The notes: generated by a model from the letters alone, not told the origin. A stretch of DNA of 64,000 nucleotides from Triangularia verruculosa (GCA_033296885.1 MU863891.1:124001-188000), one strand, 5' to 3'; numbered from the stretch's first letter, positions 30,257-41,277 are shown. Program-made: numbers and translations.

Positions 30257-32803
30257 ATGATGGACCGTCACCATCATGGGCTGGATCTGCCCCCTCCCGT
30301 CCCAGGGCAGAACTGTTCGGCACCTATCGCCAGTCCTCCCTCCAAGCAACAAACCTCAGAGTCTTTACACCGTTTGAAGCGATCAGCACGTCGGCCCCGT
30401 CCCCAACAGCGTTTTTCCGCCAAAGTCCACCCACGACCAAAGGACCCATTCTCGACATCACCCAAGCTCTCCCCAACGTATGTCCCACACCACAGCCCCT
30501 TCTCCCACGCGCCAAAACTCGACAACCTCCTCCGTTCTGAACAACACCTACGTGTCCATCCAACTCCATACGAGCGAAAGTATTATGGACCCGAGAGTCA
30601 CCATGCGATGCTCTTAGAAGAATTCAATAGCTTGGGGAAAGAGGAAGAGCACTACCAATACATGGAGGGCAACATGGAGCGTCAGGACCTCGGTCTATGC
30701 CGTCGAGCAGAGCTTGCTCGCCGAGCAGAGCGGCTGCATTGGTTGCAGTCCCAACTGATGTCCGATCGTCGACGGCTTGAAGAAGAGGAACAAAGGATTA
30801 AGGCCAATTCAGACAGAACAAAAGACACGGCGGTTCTGGCGATGCAAGTGTCGAAGCCTATTTTGCAAATGATGAGGGAGATGGATAGGGAGGGGTGCGA
30901 GGTGACGGATGAGCTGATTCGGCAAGCAAGTGAGGAGGTCAAGGAGTTGGCAGATACAACCGATTATGGGATCCAGAAAGTCTTGCGCCAGTTGAAACAG
31001 TTGGAGGTCTCATTCGCTAAGGACTTGAATCTTCTTCAAGCTGCGATTGAGGGCAAGGCCAGTACCGAAGCTGAGCTGGACCAGGTGCAGAAAGAGTTGG
31101 GCGAGGTCAAGGCCGATCGTGATCGATTGGAGCAGGAGCTTTTTCATCTTCAAGACGGCAACCAAAGAGGCCTGCAACAGACATTGACTGGCCCTGTTAA
31201 TGACGCTGCAGAAACCTTGTCTGCCCCTTCAATCATCGAGTTTGGTCAGAATTACCCTCGCCCAAGCATCGTTAATCCCCAGAGTACCAGCATCATACTT
31301 TCCGACTGGACCCCGGTTGATTTTGTATCTCTTTTCTCGCCAAAGGATGTCGACAATTGCTACGACTTCTCGCTGGTAGACACCACCAGAATGGTGATCT
31401 TCTTCTCCCGGGTTGTTTACCATGTCGTCTTGCGGAAGCATCCCCACTTTCTTGCCTACAACGAGGTCAGAATTCCTTGTGCAGCTGAGGGCCAGGGCTC
31501 GCTTGTCGTTGGCCATGATCCCCCTTCCATTGCCAACTGGGGCACTTGGGACTGCGTCAATGCGATGCTGAAGGGTTCCGACGATTATTGCTGCTGTCCT
31601 GGCGAGTCAAAATACTGCTTGAGATATCAGGTGTGGTCCATCTCGCCTGACCCGGCAGGAGTGACACAGAACATCTTGAAGTTGATGTGGTTCGAGATCG
31701 ATCCGCTGCGCACAGGATGGGATGTTCTGCAGGCCATGGGCCTGAAGTATTGGATTCCAGTCAATTTCGTGGCACTCTTCTCATCTGCCGAGCATGCGGG
31801 TGACAACCATCCGCAGTGGTGTGACATGTCTGTTGTCGATGACTTCTTCGTCGCGCTGATGATCGGTGATTCTTCAGGCAAACGAGAGCAGTATTTCCGA
31901 CACGCCAACTATTTCTTGGAAGACGCCGAGCTGGATGGAAGCGATGGTGTGATCAGCAACCATTGTGATTTTCAGCAGAACGGGGAGAACGACCTGGACC
32001 TTGTCGACTGGCACGCAGAGCTCAGCGAAGACCAAGACATGGAGAACTGGCAGTGCCTCAATTTTGTTCTGGCACTTAGCGGGGAAGAAGCCGAGGAGCA
32101 CCTGCGCAGTGTACGAATTGCCCGTCCGGATCAACAGGACCATGATGGCTGGACGTTGGACAAATGCTGCTGCCCGGGCCACACTCCGTTTTGTCTCGCC
32201 ATCCGATCGGAATCCAGGAGTAACACCAGCGGCGAGGGCTACAAGGTAATCCGGGTCAAATGGATACAGAGGAGCAACCCTTCCTTTGAGTCGGGCCGGA
32301 TGTTGGCTTCGCCTGTACATGGTGTGGTTGACCCCGAGGTTCAAGAGAAATTGAACACGGCGTTTAAGACCTGTGCAGTTGAGGAGTATGACCAGGATGA
32401 GACGGATGACGACGATCAGCAGACAGGTGAGCATGAAGAGATGGGTGGCCAGGCGGATGAGAACTACATTGATTCCCTTTTCGGTGGCAGCGATGTTGAT
32501 GAGGGTGGTGATGAGTTTGTCGAGAACAAGAATGTGGCTGAGGAGGCAGGCGGATGTCAGGATGGCTCACCTGACACACTGGACTTTGAACACGTTGCCC
32601 CGGGGTCGCCTGCCTGCTGGGACCGCACCCGTGCCTACTCTCCTCGTCAGGCGCTGCCTGGGCTCATCGATCGCCAGGTTGCGGGGAAGCGGAGATGCTG
32701 GCCCGACGAACATGAATGCAAGAGAAAGAGCAAACGCCGTCGGGTGGTTTACACCTCCGAAGGTAGCGACTCGGATGACCTATCCAGAGGGTCTGATTTC
32801 TGA
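30257..32803 (+). CDS. Orphan protein with coiled coils and a duplicated domain
   Basis: About 848 residues from ATG 30257 (the next codon but one is also ATG); the frame is open further upstream, so the start is uncertain. Order: Pro/Ser-rich and basic N-terminus (1-115); coiled coil about 140-190 (RRAERLHWLQSQLMSDRRRLEEE) and 243-302; then two copies of an unknown domain, residues about 351-487 (31307-31717) and 499-682 (31751-32300). Both copies begin W(T/I)PV(D/N)FV(S/A)LFS and later share W(D/Q)C(V/L)N, a CCCPG-x(3)-(Y/F)CL motif and a closing (L/V)(M/K)WFE/IQ strand with (T/S)G. The C-terminus is acidic and then basic (KRKSKRRR), suggesting a nuclear protein. The CCCPG cysteines could bind metal. 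No characterised homologue recognised. Confidence 0.75.
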   Translation: MMDRHHHGLDLPPPVPGQNCSAPIASPPSKQQTSESLHRLKRSARRPRPQQRFSAKVHPRPKDPFSTSPKLSPTYVPHHSPFSHAPKLDNLLRSEQHLRVHPTPYERKYYGPESHHAMLLEEFNSLGKEEEHYQYMEGNMERQDLGLCRRAELARRAERLHWLQSQLMSDRRRLEEEEQRIKANSDRTKDTAVLAMQVSKPILQMMREMDREGCEVTDELIRQASEEVKELADTTDYGIQKVLRQLKQLEVSFAKDLNLLQAAIEGKASTEAELDQVQKELGEVKADRDRLEQELFHLQDGNQRGLQQTLTGPVNDAAETLSAPSIIEFGQNYPRPSIVNPQSTSIILSDWTPVDFVSLFSPKDVDNCYDFSLVDTTRMVIFFSRVVYHVVLRKHPHFLAYNEVRIPCAAEGQGSLVVGHDPPSIANWGTWDCVNAMLKGSDDYCCCPGESKYCLRYQVWSISPDPAGVTQNILKLMWFEIDPLRTGWDVLQAMGLKYWIPVNFVALFSSAEHAGDNHPQWCDMSVVDDFFVALMIGDSSGKREQYFRHANYFLEDAELDGSDGVISNHCDFQQNGENDLDLVDWHAELSEDQDMENWQCLNFVLALSGEEAEEHLRSVRIARPDQQDHDGWTLDKCCCPGHTPFCLAIRSESRSNTSGEGYKVIRVKWIQRSNPSFESGRMLASPVHGVVDPEVQEKLNTAFKTCAVEEYDQDETDDDDQQTGEHEEMGGQADENYIDSLFGGSDVDEGGDEFVENKNVAEEAGGCQDGSPDTLDFEHVAPGSPACWDRTRAYSPRQALPGLIDRQVAGKRRCWPDEHECKRKSKRRRVVYTSEGSDSDDLSRGSDF

Positions 32804-33757
32804 CTAGGCTCGTGACTGGGGGAGGGCTGCCGAGAACAAGTAGTATAAAGAGAAGGGGAAGCCTTCCCCTTCTCTTGCTTGACTTGGCTCAGATGCCCAT
32901 CTTATAAGACGAATCAAGTCTGTCTCATTTCATCGCCCACCCTGGGGGAAGCCGTGAGATGATGGTTGGAACGTGATGGAAGCTGAGGATGTAGATAAAA
33001 CTATAGTGGGGTCGAGAAGAGGCAATGGGACTCCAAGACCGATTCGTGGGGTAGCGGGGCGCTTGATATCTTGCGCGCCGAAGAGGGTGTGCCTGAATGT
33101 ATGAGACCCGAGAACAGTGGGAAACATCACTGTCTAAAGATACACAGGTGTTGACAAAGCTGCGGGCTAGGCAAATGGACCAAAGGAAAGAAGGAAATGA
33201 AGGGAATGAAAGAGGCAAGGGAAGGCCTGAACAATAAGGACTGTGGTAACAGAACAGAATGCTCCCTTGGCTTTTAGGTTTCCATGGCCGGTGAATACCA
33301 TGTTCATCGAGGCATCCCAAACATAGACGGTCGATGTTTAAAGACCAACAATCCTCCAGTATCACAAACGGCAGCACGACTCGACACAGCAATCGTCAGC
33401 TAAATGATTGCCTTTGTAATCCTGGAGGGTTGTACCACAACTTTGTTCCTGGCTTGCGATAGCCATCATAAACATCAGTTGCATATTTTGACAGGGTCAT
33501 GGCACGACACGCTTGCATGCGTTATCATCTCCAGCATCAATTGATTGGTTGACAGCTTGCTAACGCGATCAGTGACGCGTTTGCCAATTGCCACTCACAG
33601 CAAACCAATCCTGAAGCTAGGTTGAGGCCCACGAACCCTATTCGTGCCCAAATGGCCCAGACCCCCTCACATTCCCAGATCGCTTTACCTTATGGTTTCG
33701 TTGAAAGAGCGCTCTGATCTCACATCTCCATCCTCAGCAAGTTCAGAATATTACAAA
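32804..33757. other. Intergenic, nothing recognised
   Basis: About 0.95 kb between the duplicated-domain gene and P1. A near-perfect inverted repeat GAGAAGGGGAAGCCTTCCCCTTCTC at 32850-32874, just after the stop, is a likely 3' end hairpin. Nothing else supported. Confidence 0.5.
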
Positions 33758-34570
33758 ATGGCGAAGCAACCCCTCAGTATCAACACCAATACTCCACCAA
33801 CCCCGTCCACTGCCTCCACTGAAATCGGCGAGGAAGATGGGCTCATGACCCCCACCTCATTGACAATGCCCTTCCCCAGCGCAGCAACATCCCGCGCTGC
33901 CTCCCCACAGCGTCAAAAAATGTCTGCATCTGAATTTGCCTCTTATGCATTTTTTCTCATCGCCGTTGTCGTCTTCGCGATACTTCATGCTAAAGTTTCA
34001 ACAAGGGATTCTAATGCTTCGTCTTCGCCTGTTAGTACCTCGCTCTCCCTTCCTCGGTGGAAGGAAAACGCCATCCCCACACCCGGGAAGACATACATCA
34101 TCATCGCCCTCGAGCTCCCTCAATCTTGGGCTTTCATCGCCCCGCCCAGCCCAGACCAAGTGAATCACCACAAGGCGATCACTCTGGTTCATGGGCAGCT
34201 CAAGCTCATGGACTTGAAGGTCGCGAATCTCTGCAATGGGTGCTGGAGCTGGCAGTGCATCAGCAAGGAAGGATGGCTTGGGTTCAGGAATGTAGCAAGC
34301 GGGACCTACCTCGGCCACAATGGAAACTTGCAGGTGGTAGCCAATGCAGCGCATTGCAAGGCGTGGGAGTGGTTCTGTGTGAGGAGGGTTCCGCATGTCG
34401 GGGGAAGTGGTGAGAAGGACACTGAGATAGAGGGGTATGTGATGTTGACCAGGCATTGGGATAGTTTGAGGTGGGTTGATGTGTCAATTTCAAAGCAAAT
34501 GTGGTATTTGACAGGATCAGACAGAGCGGCTGTTTGGGGCTTTATTGAAGTTGGAGAGCATGACGGATAA
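33758..34570 (+). CDS. P1: probable beta-trefoil orphan protein with membrane anchor
   Basis: 270 residues from ATG 33758 (context AAAATGG; ATG 33692 is an alternative). A Ser/Thr/Pro-rich N-terminus is followed by one hydrophobic segment (about 61-79, ASYAFFLIAVVVFAILHAK), then a domain of about 150 residues: GKTYIII, WSWQC, GWLGFRN, SGTYLGHNG, WEWFCVRRV, GGS..., GYVML, DSLRWVDV, and a last WGFIEV. This repeating W / G-x-L / W-x-F pattern in about three cycles suggests a beta-trefoil. The same landmarks appear in P2 (38.8-39.6 kb), P3 (39.9-40.6), P4 (43.4-43.9) and P5 (48.6-49.1). P1 is the only member with a membrane segment, which would place the trefoil outside or in the lumen. Ligand unknown. 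Confidence 0.7.
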   Translation: MAKQPLSINTNTPPTPSTASTEIGEEDGLMTPTSLTMPFPSAATSRAASPQRQKMSASEFASYAFFLIAVVVFAILHAKVSTRDSNASSSPVSTSLSLPRWKENAIPTPGKTYIIIALELPQSWAFIAPPSPDQVNHHKAITLVHGQLKLMDLKVANLCNGCWSWQCISKEGWLGFRNVASGTYLGHNGNLQVVANAAHCKAWEWFCVRRVPHVGGSGEKDTEIEGYVMLTRHWDSLRWVDVSISKQMWYLTGSDRAAVWGFIEVGEHDG

Positions 34571-34761
34571 AGGTGGAGTTGGAATATTCACGAAATAATC
34601 CAATGGTGTCGTGAAGACTTGGATGGATGAATGCGTTGAGGAGGATCAGGTCAGCAACTGTCGAATTATGACTTGGATGGCGAAACAATGTTACCGAAAC
34701 TTCTGGATACACAGCGACAAGCAAAAAGATCATCAAATGTCATTCAATCTCCCCCGTCAAG

Positions 34762-36377
34762 TCAAGCTACCCTCTTTGTGATCGTTACATTCATATGCTC
34801 ATGCAACGTCGCCCCGTAGTTCCAGTACTCAAACGGCTTCGCAGGGTCAGTCATGGCAAAATCATACCTCCAAAACAACTGCCACAGAGAACGTCAGCAT
34901 CAATCCCATGGCATCACCGAAACAAAAAAACTCACCTCAAACAAAACCTTCCTCAGCTCCGTATACGCCAGCCTCTTCCCCAAGCATTCCCACCTCGTCC
35001 CAGAAGCAAACACCAACCCCTGCGTCATCTCCATCTCCTTCAATCTCCCCGGATCCTTCTCCTCCAGCCACCTACTCGGATTGAACTGTTCCGCGTCCCT
35101 CCCAAACACGGTCTGATCCCTCATCACCGAAAACTCCGAGATCCCCACCGCCGTCCCAGCTGGGACCTTGTACCCACAAACCACATCATCCTTATCCGAG
35201 CACTTAAGCTGCAAACCAGAGATAGGCGGCCACATCCTCAATCCCTCCTTGATGACGGCATCCAAGTAATCCAGCTCCAACGCCTCAGCGTCAGAAATCA
35301 CCGGCCTCGTGACCTTCCCCGACTCGATCGCGTTGTCAATCTCAGATTGAAGAGCCTTGTACGCCGAGGGGGTGGTGGACAGATAAAACACCGTCATGCG
35401 GAGCGCAGTCGCCGTGGTATCCGTCCCGCCGAACAACATGATTAACGTCTCCGCTTCCACCTCTTGCCGGGAGAGTTTGCTTTCGACGAACCGCTGGAGC
35501 ATATCCTCGCCCTTCGCCTTGTTCTCATACCGCGCATCGACCCGATCCTTGATCAGTCCAAGCAGCTTCCCCATGCCGTTGTTGTCGTGAGGCTTGGGCA
35601 GAAAGCTCTTGACAAGGGAGTTGTTCATGAGCTGGATAACCACAGGGAACAGACCGGCGGTGGTGACGGTAGGGAGCATGCCCTCGAGCGTGCTGATCGT
35701 GTTGTTGAAGTCCTCGTCCACATCCAAATATCCAAACGGCGTGGTAAATCCAAGGGCAGATGTCGCGTCTTGTGTGAAGTACAAGAACGTACGCGCCATA
35801 TCCATCGATCTGATCCCCGTCTCCTTGGAGGAGACGTATTTCTTTTCAATGAGTCCCAATAGCTTTTCGACCTGGGCGTCAATCACATTTTCCTGGGTTG
35901 TGATTCCTTTCGCATTGTATCCCGGGAGGACATTTGTGCGGATGCGGTGATGCACCTTGTTTTCGCTGGCCGTGAGAATGTTGTCGTTGGCCGGGTCGAA
36001 ACGGAAGCCGTTGTACCAGACGTCCCGGCGCCAGCCCGAGTGGACGGACCACAGCCGGCGGATCTCGTTGACGTCGCTGCAGATCAACCTGGCGGGAACA
36101 TGTTAGTACCTGTCGGAGTATGGCAATGTAGTGGACGAAGTTCTCACCAGTTCGGGCCAACTCTCGCCAACGGACCATACTTGTTGTTGACGTTCGCCAG
36201 TTCGTCTGTAATTCTGGCCGACAAAATTTTCCGGAACAGCCAGGACTTGCTCAGCGTTGCCTCCAAGGGCCCAGGAATATGGCGGAGGTGGACATAAGTC
36301 TTGATCCATGATGACACGACATACAAAACAAAGGCAGCCAGCACGCCCGTCAGGACAAAGCTGTTCAGCAACGCCAT
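34762..36377 (-). CDS. Cytochrome P450, pisatin-demethylase-like group
   Basis: 499 residues in three exons: 36377-36148, 36088-34936 and 34878-34762, with introns of 59 nt (phase 2) and 57 nt (phase 0), both with clean GTGAG donors. N-terminal anchor LNSFVLTGVLAAFVLYVVSSW, then the proline hinge HIPGP. I-helix FGGTDTTATAL, K-helix IKEGLRMWPP (ExxR) and heme loop FASGTRWECLGKR are all intact. The terminal exon (LFWRYDFAMTDP) is needed for the usual end of the family. The sequence type is that of fungal P450s acting on aromatic or phytoalexin substrates such as pisatin demethylase and benzoate hydroxylase relatives; the actual substrate is unknown. Confidence 0.9.
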
Positions 36378-37004
36378 TTTTCCACTCACTCGGTTACCTT
36401 GGAGCAGAAAAGCAGAGACGGAGGGAAACATGTGATTCGGGGGGCAGCTCGCCTGGCAGGACGGGACGGGGCTTCATATCCTCCCACTCTTCCATCCTCG
36501 AACCCTAGGCCAACCCACAAAAAGCAACGTGGGTCCGGCGGCTCAAAGTTGTATTCCGGCCAGTATCCAACGTTGAGAGTAGATCCACACCAACAAAACC
36601 GCCATCGCTCACCACTCACAGCAGTGGGATTTGTCCGGATCCTTGCTGTAAGCCTGTAAAAAAAGTCACGACATGCAGTCCACTGTTTCTGCATCAAATA
36701 GTGTTGCAACCCTTGTTGAACCTTGATCGATCCGGTAAGCGTGCGGGGACAAATGCCGGGTACCAATGAAGGGGATACTGGCGAGGGTCTGCTCACGACA
36801 TGGTAGTAACACCATCCATGCAACGACGCATATTGGACATGTAGGTAATAAGTCATTAATGGCCGAATGACAACCGCCGATGAAGTCAGCATGCACGTGT
36901 TTTTTTCGGCGAGATAAGCTGCCGGTGATATTCTGCTTCGGCAACAGTTCCTACTAACGACATTGGACCGGCGAATTCCGCATAGCCAAGTCGTGCTGCC
37001 AATC
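36378..37004. other. Intergenic, P450 promoter side
   Basis: About 0.6 kb; GC-rich directly upstream of the P450. Long chance frames exist on the minus strand but have no protein-like composition. No gene supported. Confidence 0.4.
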
Positions 37005-38299
37005 CTACCCCAAAATTGCGCGCACCTTGTCAAGGTGACAATACTTGTTACACAGCGCCTTCATATTATCTCTGACACTACAAATCCGAGGTTGTTAGCT
37101 TGATGACCAGGTGGGTGACACGGCGTGTAACCTGAAAGGGAGTTGCACAACACTTACATCTCTCGTAGGTTGGACCCTGGTATGAGCACCGCGGCCGCCG
37201 AGTCAAATCGCAAAGAATAAAGCAGGTTGCGATCATCCCACTCCTCCGCTGTCATGGTCGGTGATTAACTCCCGCATGTGTTGGGTAAACAAGACATGCA
37301 AACTCACCTGGCTCATCAGGCGGGAAGCACTCTTTGTACGCATCAACATATTCCTTCCCACTCAAACGGTGTCTAGCTGCCCTCCAGTTCCCAATCTCGT
37401 ACTCGTTGTGTGCATAGAACGCCATCGGATTAAAGACAAAAGGTTCCCCTGTCGCTGTATCCGTTGCTGTGTTTTCGTCCCAGAGATCTCCGTGGATCAA
37501 GCAAGGTTTGATCTTTCCTTCCAGAGGCCCCAGAAGCCGAGGAACGACCTCATCCAGGACTAAGTCGCTTAACTTTTGAAATTCGGCATAGCTATCGTGG
37601 CCTTCATGCTGCTGCTGTGAGAGGTGTATGGTGTAGGCAAGAATGTCGCGGAAAAGTGTGGTCCATGATGACTGCCACGTAATGACGGTGTACCAAATCG
37701 TGGCGTGGCAAGGGGCTTCATCAAGACCAAACTTCCCAGTTGGAGACACGGACGATTTGTGTAGATTGGCAAGCTGAGCAGCGAAAGTGTGGGGAGCGGG
37801 CGGCTGAAGTCCAATGTCGCAGAAGGAGGTGACGAGAAAGTAGGTGGTCGAACTGGTGACTTGATCCCGATATGCGCCCCAGCCATGAGCTTCAGGGGCG
37901 AACGACGGACTGACAGCACGAATAGCATCAAGTCCAGCGATTTCGGCGGTTATCATCTTTTGGGCAGTGCGACCGACAGAACTTTCAGAAGCTGTCTAAA
38001 AACAAAAATTGTCAGCGGGCAGCCGGGTCATAGCGATGGAAATCTTTACGAGCCTTGAAGAAATAGTGTCTATCACTGCCGTCTGGAAGTTGCGCGGTGA
38101 GCTTCCCAGTCTGTCCCCACAACGATCTCCCGTAATGTCTGGTTTCAATCAGCTTGGAGCCTTTGACCGGCAGCACTCGCTCTATTTCTTGCTGAGCCGC
38201 TGCATCCAACGCAAAATGCTGGCCAAGCTCGGGTTTTGGAACGGGCCCTGTAGGTGCTTCAGTTCCGACATGACGCTCGATCTCGGCTGCGTCGGCCAT
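37005..38299 (-). CDS. Fructosamine-kinase-like (FN3K family) protein
   Basis: About 365 residues in four exons: 38299-38050, 37991-37308, 37248-37158 and 37077-37005, with introns of 58, 59 and 80 nt. Motifs: the FFKA strand of the N-lobe, a HGWG turn, LIHGDLWDENTA (catalytic loop with H-G-D-L-W-x-E-N, the FN3K signature), and FNPMAFYAHNEYEIG in place of the usual metal-binding DP motif plus aromatic segment. The end LREIVRDNMKALCNKY matches the family's last helix. FN3K enzymes phosphorylate ketosamines on proteins and trigger deglycation. The metal-binding Asp seems replaced by Asn-Pro (FNPMAFY where DPAxxYG is usual), which may affect activity. Confidence 0.82.
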
Positions 38300-38473
38300 T
38301 TCAGTTGTCTCGTTGCTGCTGTTGGATTAGGGAGACTGCTGATGCAAAGGGAAAGAGCAATGAGAATGGGGCGGGGAACCTGAAGGGCGGCACCCATTTA
38401 TGGCTGCTTGAAAGTGCAGCCTGGGCAGTGCGAACGCCGTGCTGTTGGTGTTGGTCGCACCTTCTGTCAGTGT

Positions 38474-38662
38474 CACGTCCTGGACCAAAAAGCAGCTGGA
38501 AACGCCGCAAAGCGTGAATATGGCATGGAAGGATACCTAGCTAATACACCTTGAAAGGCGTTGGAAGATAGTTATATGCCCTTTAAACATGATGATAAAG
38601 CCTTCTGCATCACCGAAAATGTGATCCTGGCTTGCCGTAACAATCGTCTTGTCCACGGCGTG
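38474..38662. mobile_element. MITE, family 1, copy C
   Basis: About 190 bp with inverted termini CACGTCCTGGACCAAAAAGC and ending AATCGTCTTGTCCACGGCGTG. Only about two degenerate internal repeat units (GGAAGATAGTTATATGCCC) remain. It lies between the FN3K-like gene and P2. Confidence 0.7.
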
Positions 38663-38826
38663 ACTGCCGGCATGCTAGCAGCCAACAGAGAATGGGCAGC
38701 TGACAAAGCGGTTGGATCTCACACGAGCAAATCAGTGCTTTTCCTCCAGAGCAAAGCAAAAGAATCAAGACGCTACTGATTATCATTCTACTCTATTCTA
38801 AGAAGCTCCCACCCGCTTGCATCGTC

Positions 38827-39566
38827 CTATTCGACTCTGATAAACTCCCACCCAATTGCCTTGCCTAATTCCCGCACTGCAAAGTTTCCCCATTGAGCCT
38901 CCTCCAAAATCTTGATCGGCCCGTCCCGCTGCTGCTTCCAATCCTCGTCGATGTATGCATTTTTGAATGTGGGCTGTTTCTGTCCCGCCGGCCACTTCAT
39001 ATCCATGTCCACAGAAACCACGACCTTGCCGTCAGCACTGCGTCGTGTAACATCGAGTAATATCCACCGACTGCCGCCAGCCTCGAGCCAAGGGCTCATG
39101 AGGCGCATCATTGAGCCGTCCCCAGTGATGTCCTTAAAGGACCACTGCCAATGAACATCATCTTCAAGGCTGTCGGCCGGGGAAACCAGAAAGAATTTCC
39201 GCTTGGTGTGAGCGAGGATGCCGCCTCTCTTGGGGTCTTTCAACGCGTATGTCTTGCCCTCCATTGGGAACGGATCTTGAGTGGCGTGGGGGCCGAGCAG
39301 CTCGCGCGGGGTTTGTGCTGGCGTGGTCGATGCGGACTCGGGTATGTTGACATCGGGAGACTTATCGGCTGATGCCTTGTGGGATGAAGCACCGCCTGCC
39401 ACTGATGGATCGGGGGAGGTGGCTGCGTTTTCTGTGGCGTCGGTCGTAGAGAGGACGGTGGAGATTGGATCAGAACCGGGAGCGCCGGCCTGGTCAGTGT
39501 CCCTGGTTTCTGTTGAAAATCGTGTAAGTCAATGATGATACCAGTGCAAAACCTTTACTTACCCAT
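38827..39566 (-). CDS. P2: probable beta-trefoil orphan protein
   Basis: 228 residues in two exons: 39566-39563 (ATG plus one base) and 39509-38827, joined across a 53-nt intron with donor GTAAGT directly after the start codon and acceptor TTTTCAACAG. Residues 1-75 are Ser/Thr/Pro-rich and disordered. The domain has GKTYALKD, KRKFFLVSP, HWQW, a MRLMSPW segment, and closes GWEFIRVE. P2 and P3 share KRKF(F/Y)L and are nearest relatives. The stop is TAG (38827-38829). Twelve further codons in frame repeat the closing strand (GWELLRIE) before a second TAG, suggesting a 3' tandem duplication. Confidence 0.7.
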
Positions 39567-39882
39567 CTTGTCCAGGAGTCAAAATGAAGTGCAAGTATTG
39601 CTATTTGCCTTAGCCGATAAAAGTTGGTTGTGTTGAGGAAATGACGTGGTTTTCTGAGTGTCGAAAGCTTTAACACGCAAGGAGGCGTCGTAGTTTTCCC
39701 GACTTTGCCCATGACGCACAGAGCAAGTGACAGAAATGAGCAACTTGAGAAGTGAATACCTACCTAGAGGCGCAAAGGGAACTTTAGCGACCGCAGCCGG
39801 CCACATGGATTCCGTATCCTACAGATTGGGTGCTTCCTTCTGACTTGGGGGCTCTATTTTTACTGCCGAGTGTGGCTTCCTG

Positions 39883-40563
39883 CTAATCCGCTCGCATAAA
39901 TATCCATTCAACATCCTTCTCCACCTTGGTGCGATCATTGATAAGCTCCAAGAAATCTTCATACATCGCGTAAGCCATCCCGTAAGCCGCCAAGTTCTCA
40001 TCCTCATGCTCCATGGCGGTAAAAAACGAATCGAACGTGACATCTTCAAGGTCAGACTTCCCGGCCTTCTAGAGCTTGGCACAGTCGCCCATCTGCTCCG
40101 AAGAAGACCACATAATCCCATCACCCTCCTTGACCTTTGTCGACGCGAATAGATCGGTGTTTCCTTCATCATCCAGCAGCATTTTCAGCTGACCACTGGC
40201 TTGATCAGTAGACTTGGCCCAATCAACACGTCCCATCACCGGACTCAAAACACCGTCCCAGTCCGATCCGTCCATTGCTTCCCCACACTTCCAGCCATAC
40301 ACCTCATCAAATGCTGATTCCATCGGTGCGAGATAGAACTTCCGTTTCGAATAGCCCTCATGATCGTAGGAGTAGATGTCGTAAAACAGAACCTGGCCAG
40401 TGGCAGAGTCGCAGATGATGTAGGTGTGATCGGGCTCAGGAATGAAGTCCAGATGAAGAGAACGCTTCTTGTAACCGAAGGGGCGTCTTTTCAATCGAGC
40501 GTGGCGGGAGCGAAGCTGGTTGGCCCGGCGACGGCGTTGGCTGCCAGCACTAGCAGACTTCAT
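39883..40563 (-). CDS. P3: probable beta-trefoil orphan protein, interrupted by in-frame TAG
   Basis: ATG 40563; 226 codons to TAG at 39883-39885, with one internal TAG at 40069-40071 (codon 165). The N-terminus is very basic (RRRRANQLRSRHARLKRR), possibly a nuclear signal. The domain shows DHTYIICDSATGQVL, SKRKFYLAP, GWKCGEAMDG and, only beyond the TAG, a helical stretch and the closing VEWIFMRAD, equivalent to WEF-type ends of the other members. The frame across the TAG is unbroken, so the stop removes the last 61 residues including the final strand. A 66-nt intron with a poor donor (GTCAAG) could also bypass it, which I consider less likely. Confidence 0.62.
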
Positions 40564-40779
40564 GGTGGCTAGGTATCGTAAAGGGAAAGAGTTAGTAGTG
40601 TGATTCAGAAGTGAATGAACGATAGAAAACATTCCCGGATGACGGAAGAAGGGGTGTTTACATACCTGGCTGTGAGGGCACACGACAAGTTGAGACAGCG
40701 AGTTGCGGGCGGTGTCAATTCGACTGGTGTGCAAGTGCCACGTCCAAATTTTCTCAGGCTTGCAATCTGACGGAGCACG

Positions 40780-40990
40780 CACGAAGTGGTCAGAAAGGTT
40801 GGCACTGCAGATTGGACGGGGACAGGGCGTTGAAAGATGGTCAATAGGCCGCAAGAGATGTTTCATAGGCCTTAAAAACAAGTTAATAGGGCTTAGTAAC
40901 TGTCGAGAACACCTGAAACGATAATTTGAACCCATTAAAAGATAGTGATAAGACTTAAGAAGATAGTCAAGAGGTCTTTTCTATTATCTT
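40780..40990. mobile_element. MITE, family 1, copy D (partial)
   Basis: The left terminus CACGAAGTGGTCAGAAAGGTTGG and the internal ~20-nt repeats (TTAAAAACAAGTTAATAGGGC, TTAAAAGATAGTGATAAG) are present. The right terminus is not recognisable, so the copy is truncated or diverged. It lies between P3 and the broken CAICG gene. Confidence 0.55.
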
Positions 40991-41277
40991 AGAGGCATGA
41001 CAACTTCCTTTCCCCGGGTCTCGAGAGGCGCGACATCTTGGTACAGATCGCCCCATTCTTTGCTTCATCTTTTCCGAGATCCAAGTATCCCGTAGGCCCC
41101 ATCTCATAAGGTACATCATAAACCTGTCGCCTTCTACCTGATACTCGTAGAACTGCGTGTTCTTGCCATTAGTGACGGCCGCGAAGATATTGATTTCGCG
41201 CTGCTTCCGTTGCTGGTTATTTCTCTTGCGTTTGTTTCGAATCTCATGGAGAACCACCCAAACTCTTAGCTGATGTT

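Noticed and set aside
36386..37033. 215-codon minus-strand frame upstream of the second P450
   Set aside because: Composition is not protein-like (Cys/Arg/Trp-rich), and it overlaps the P450 promoter and the end of the FN3K-like gene.
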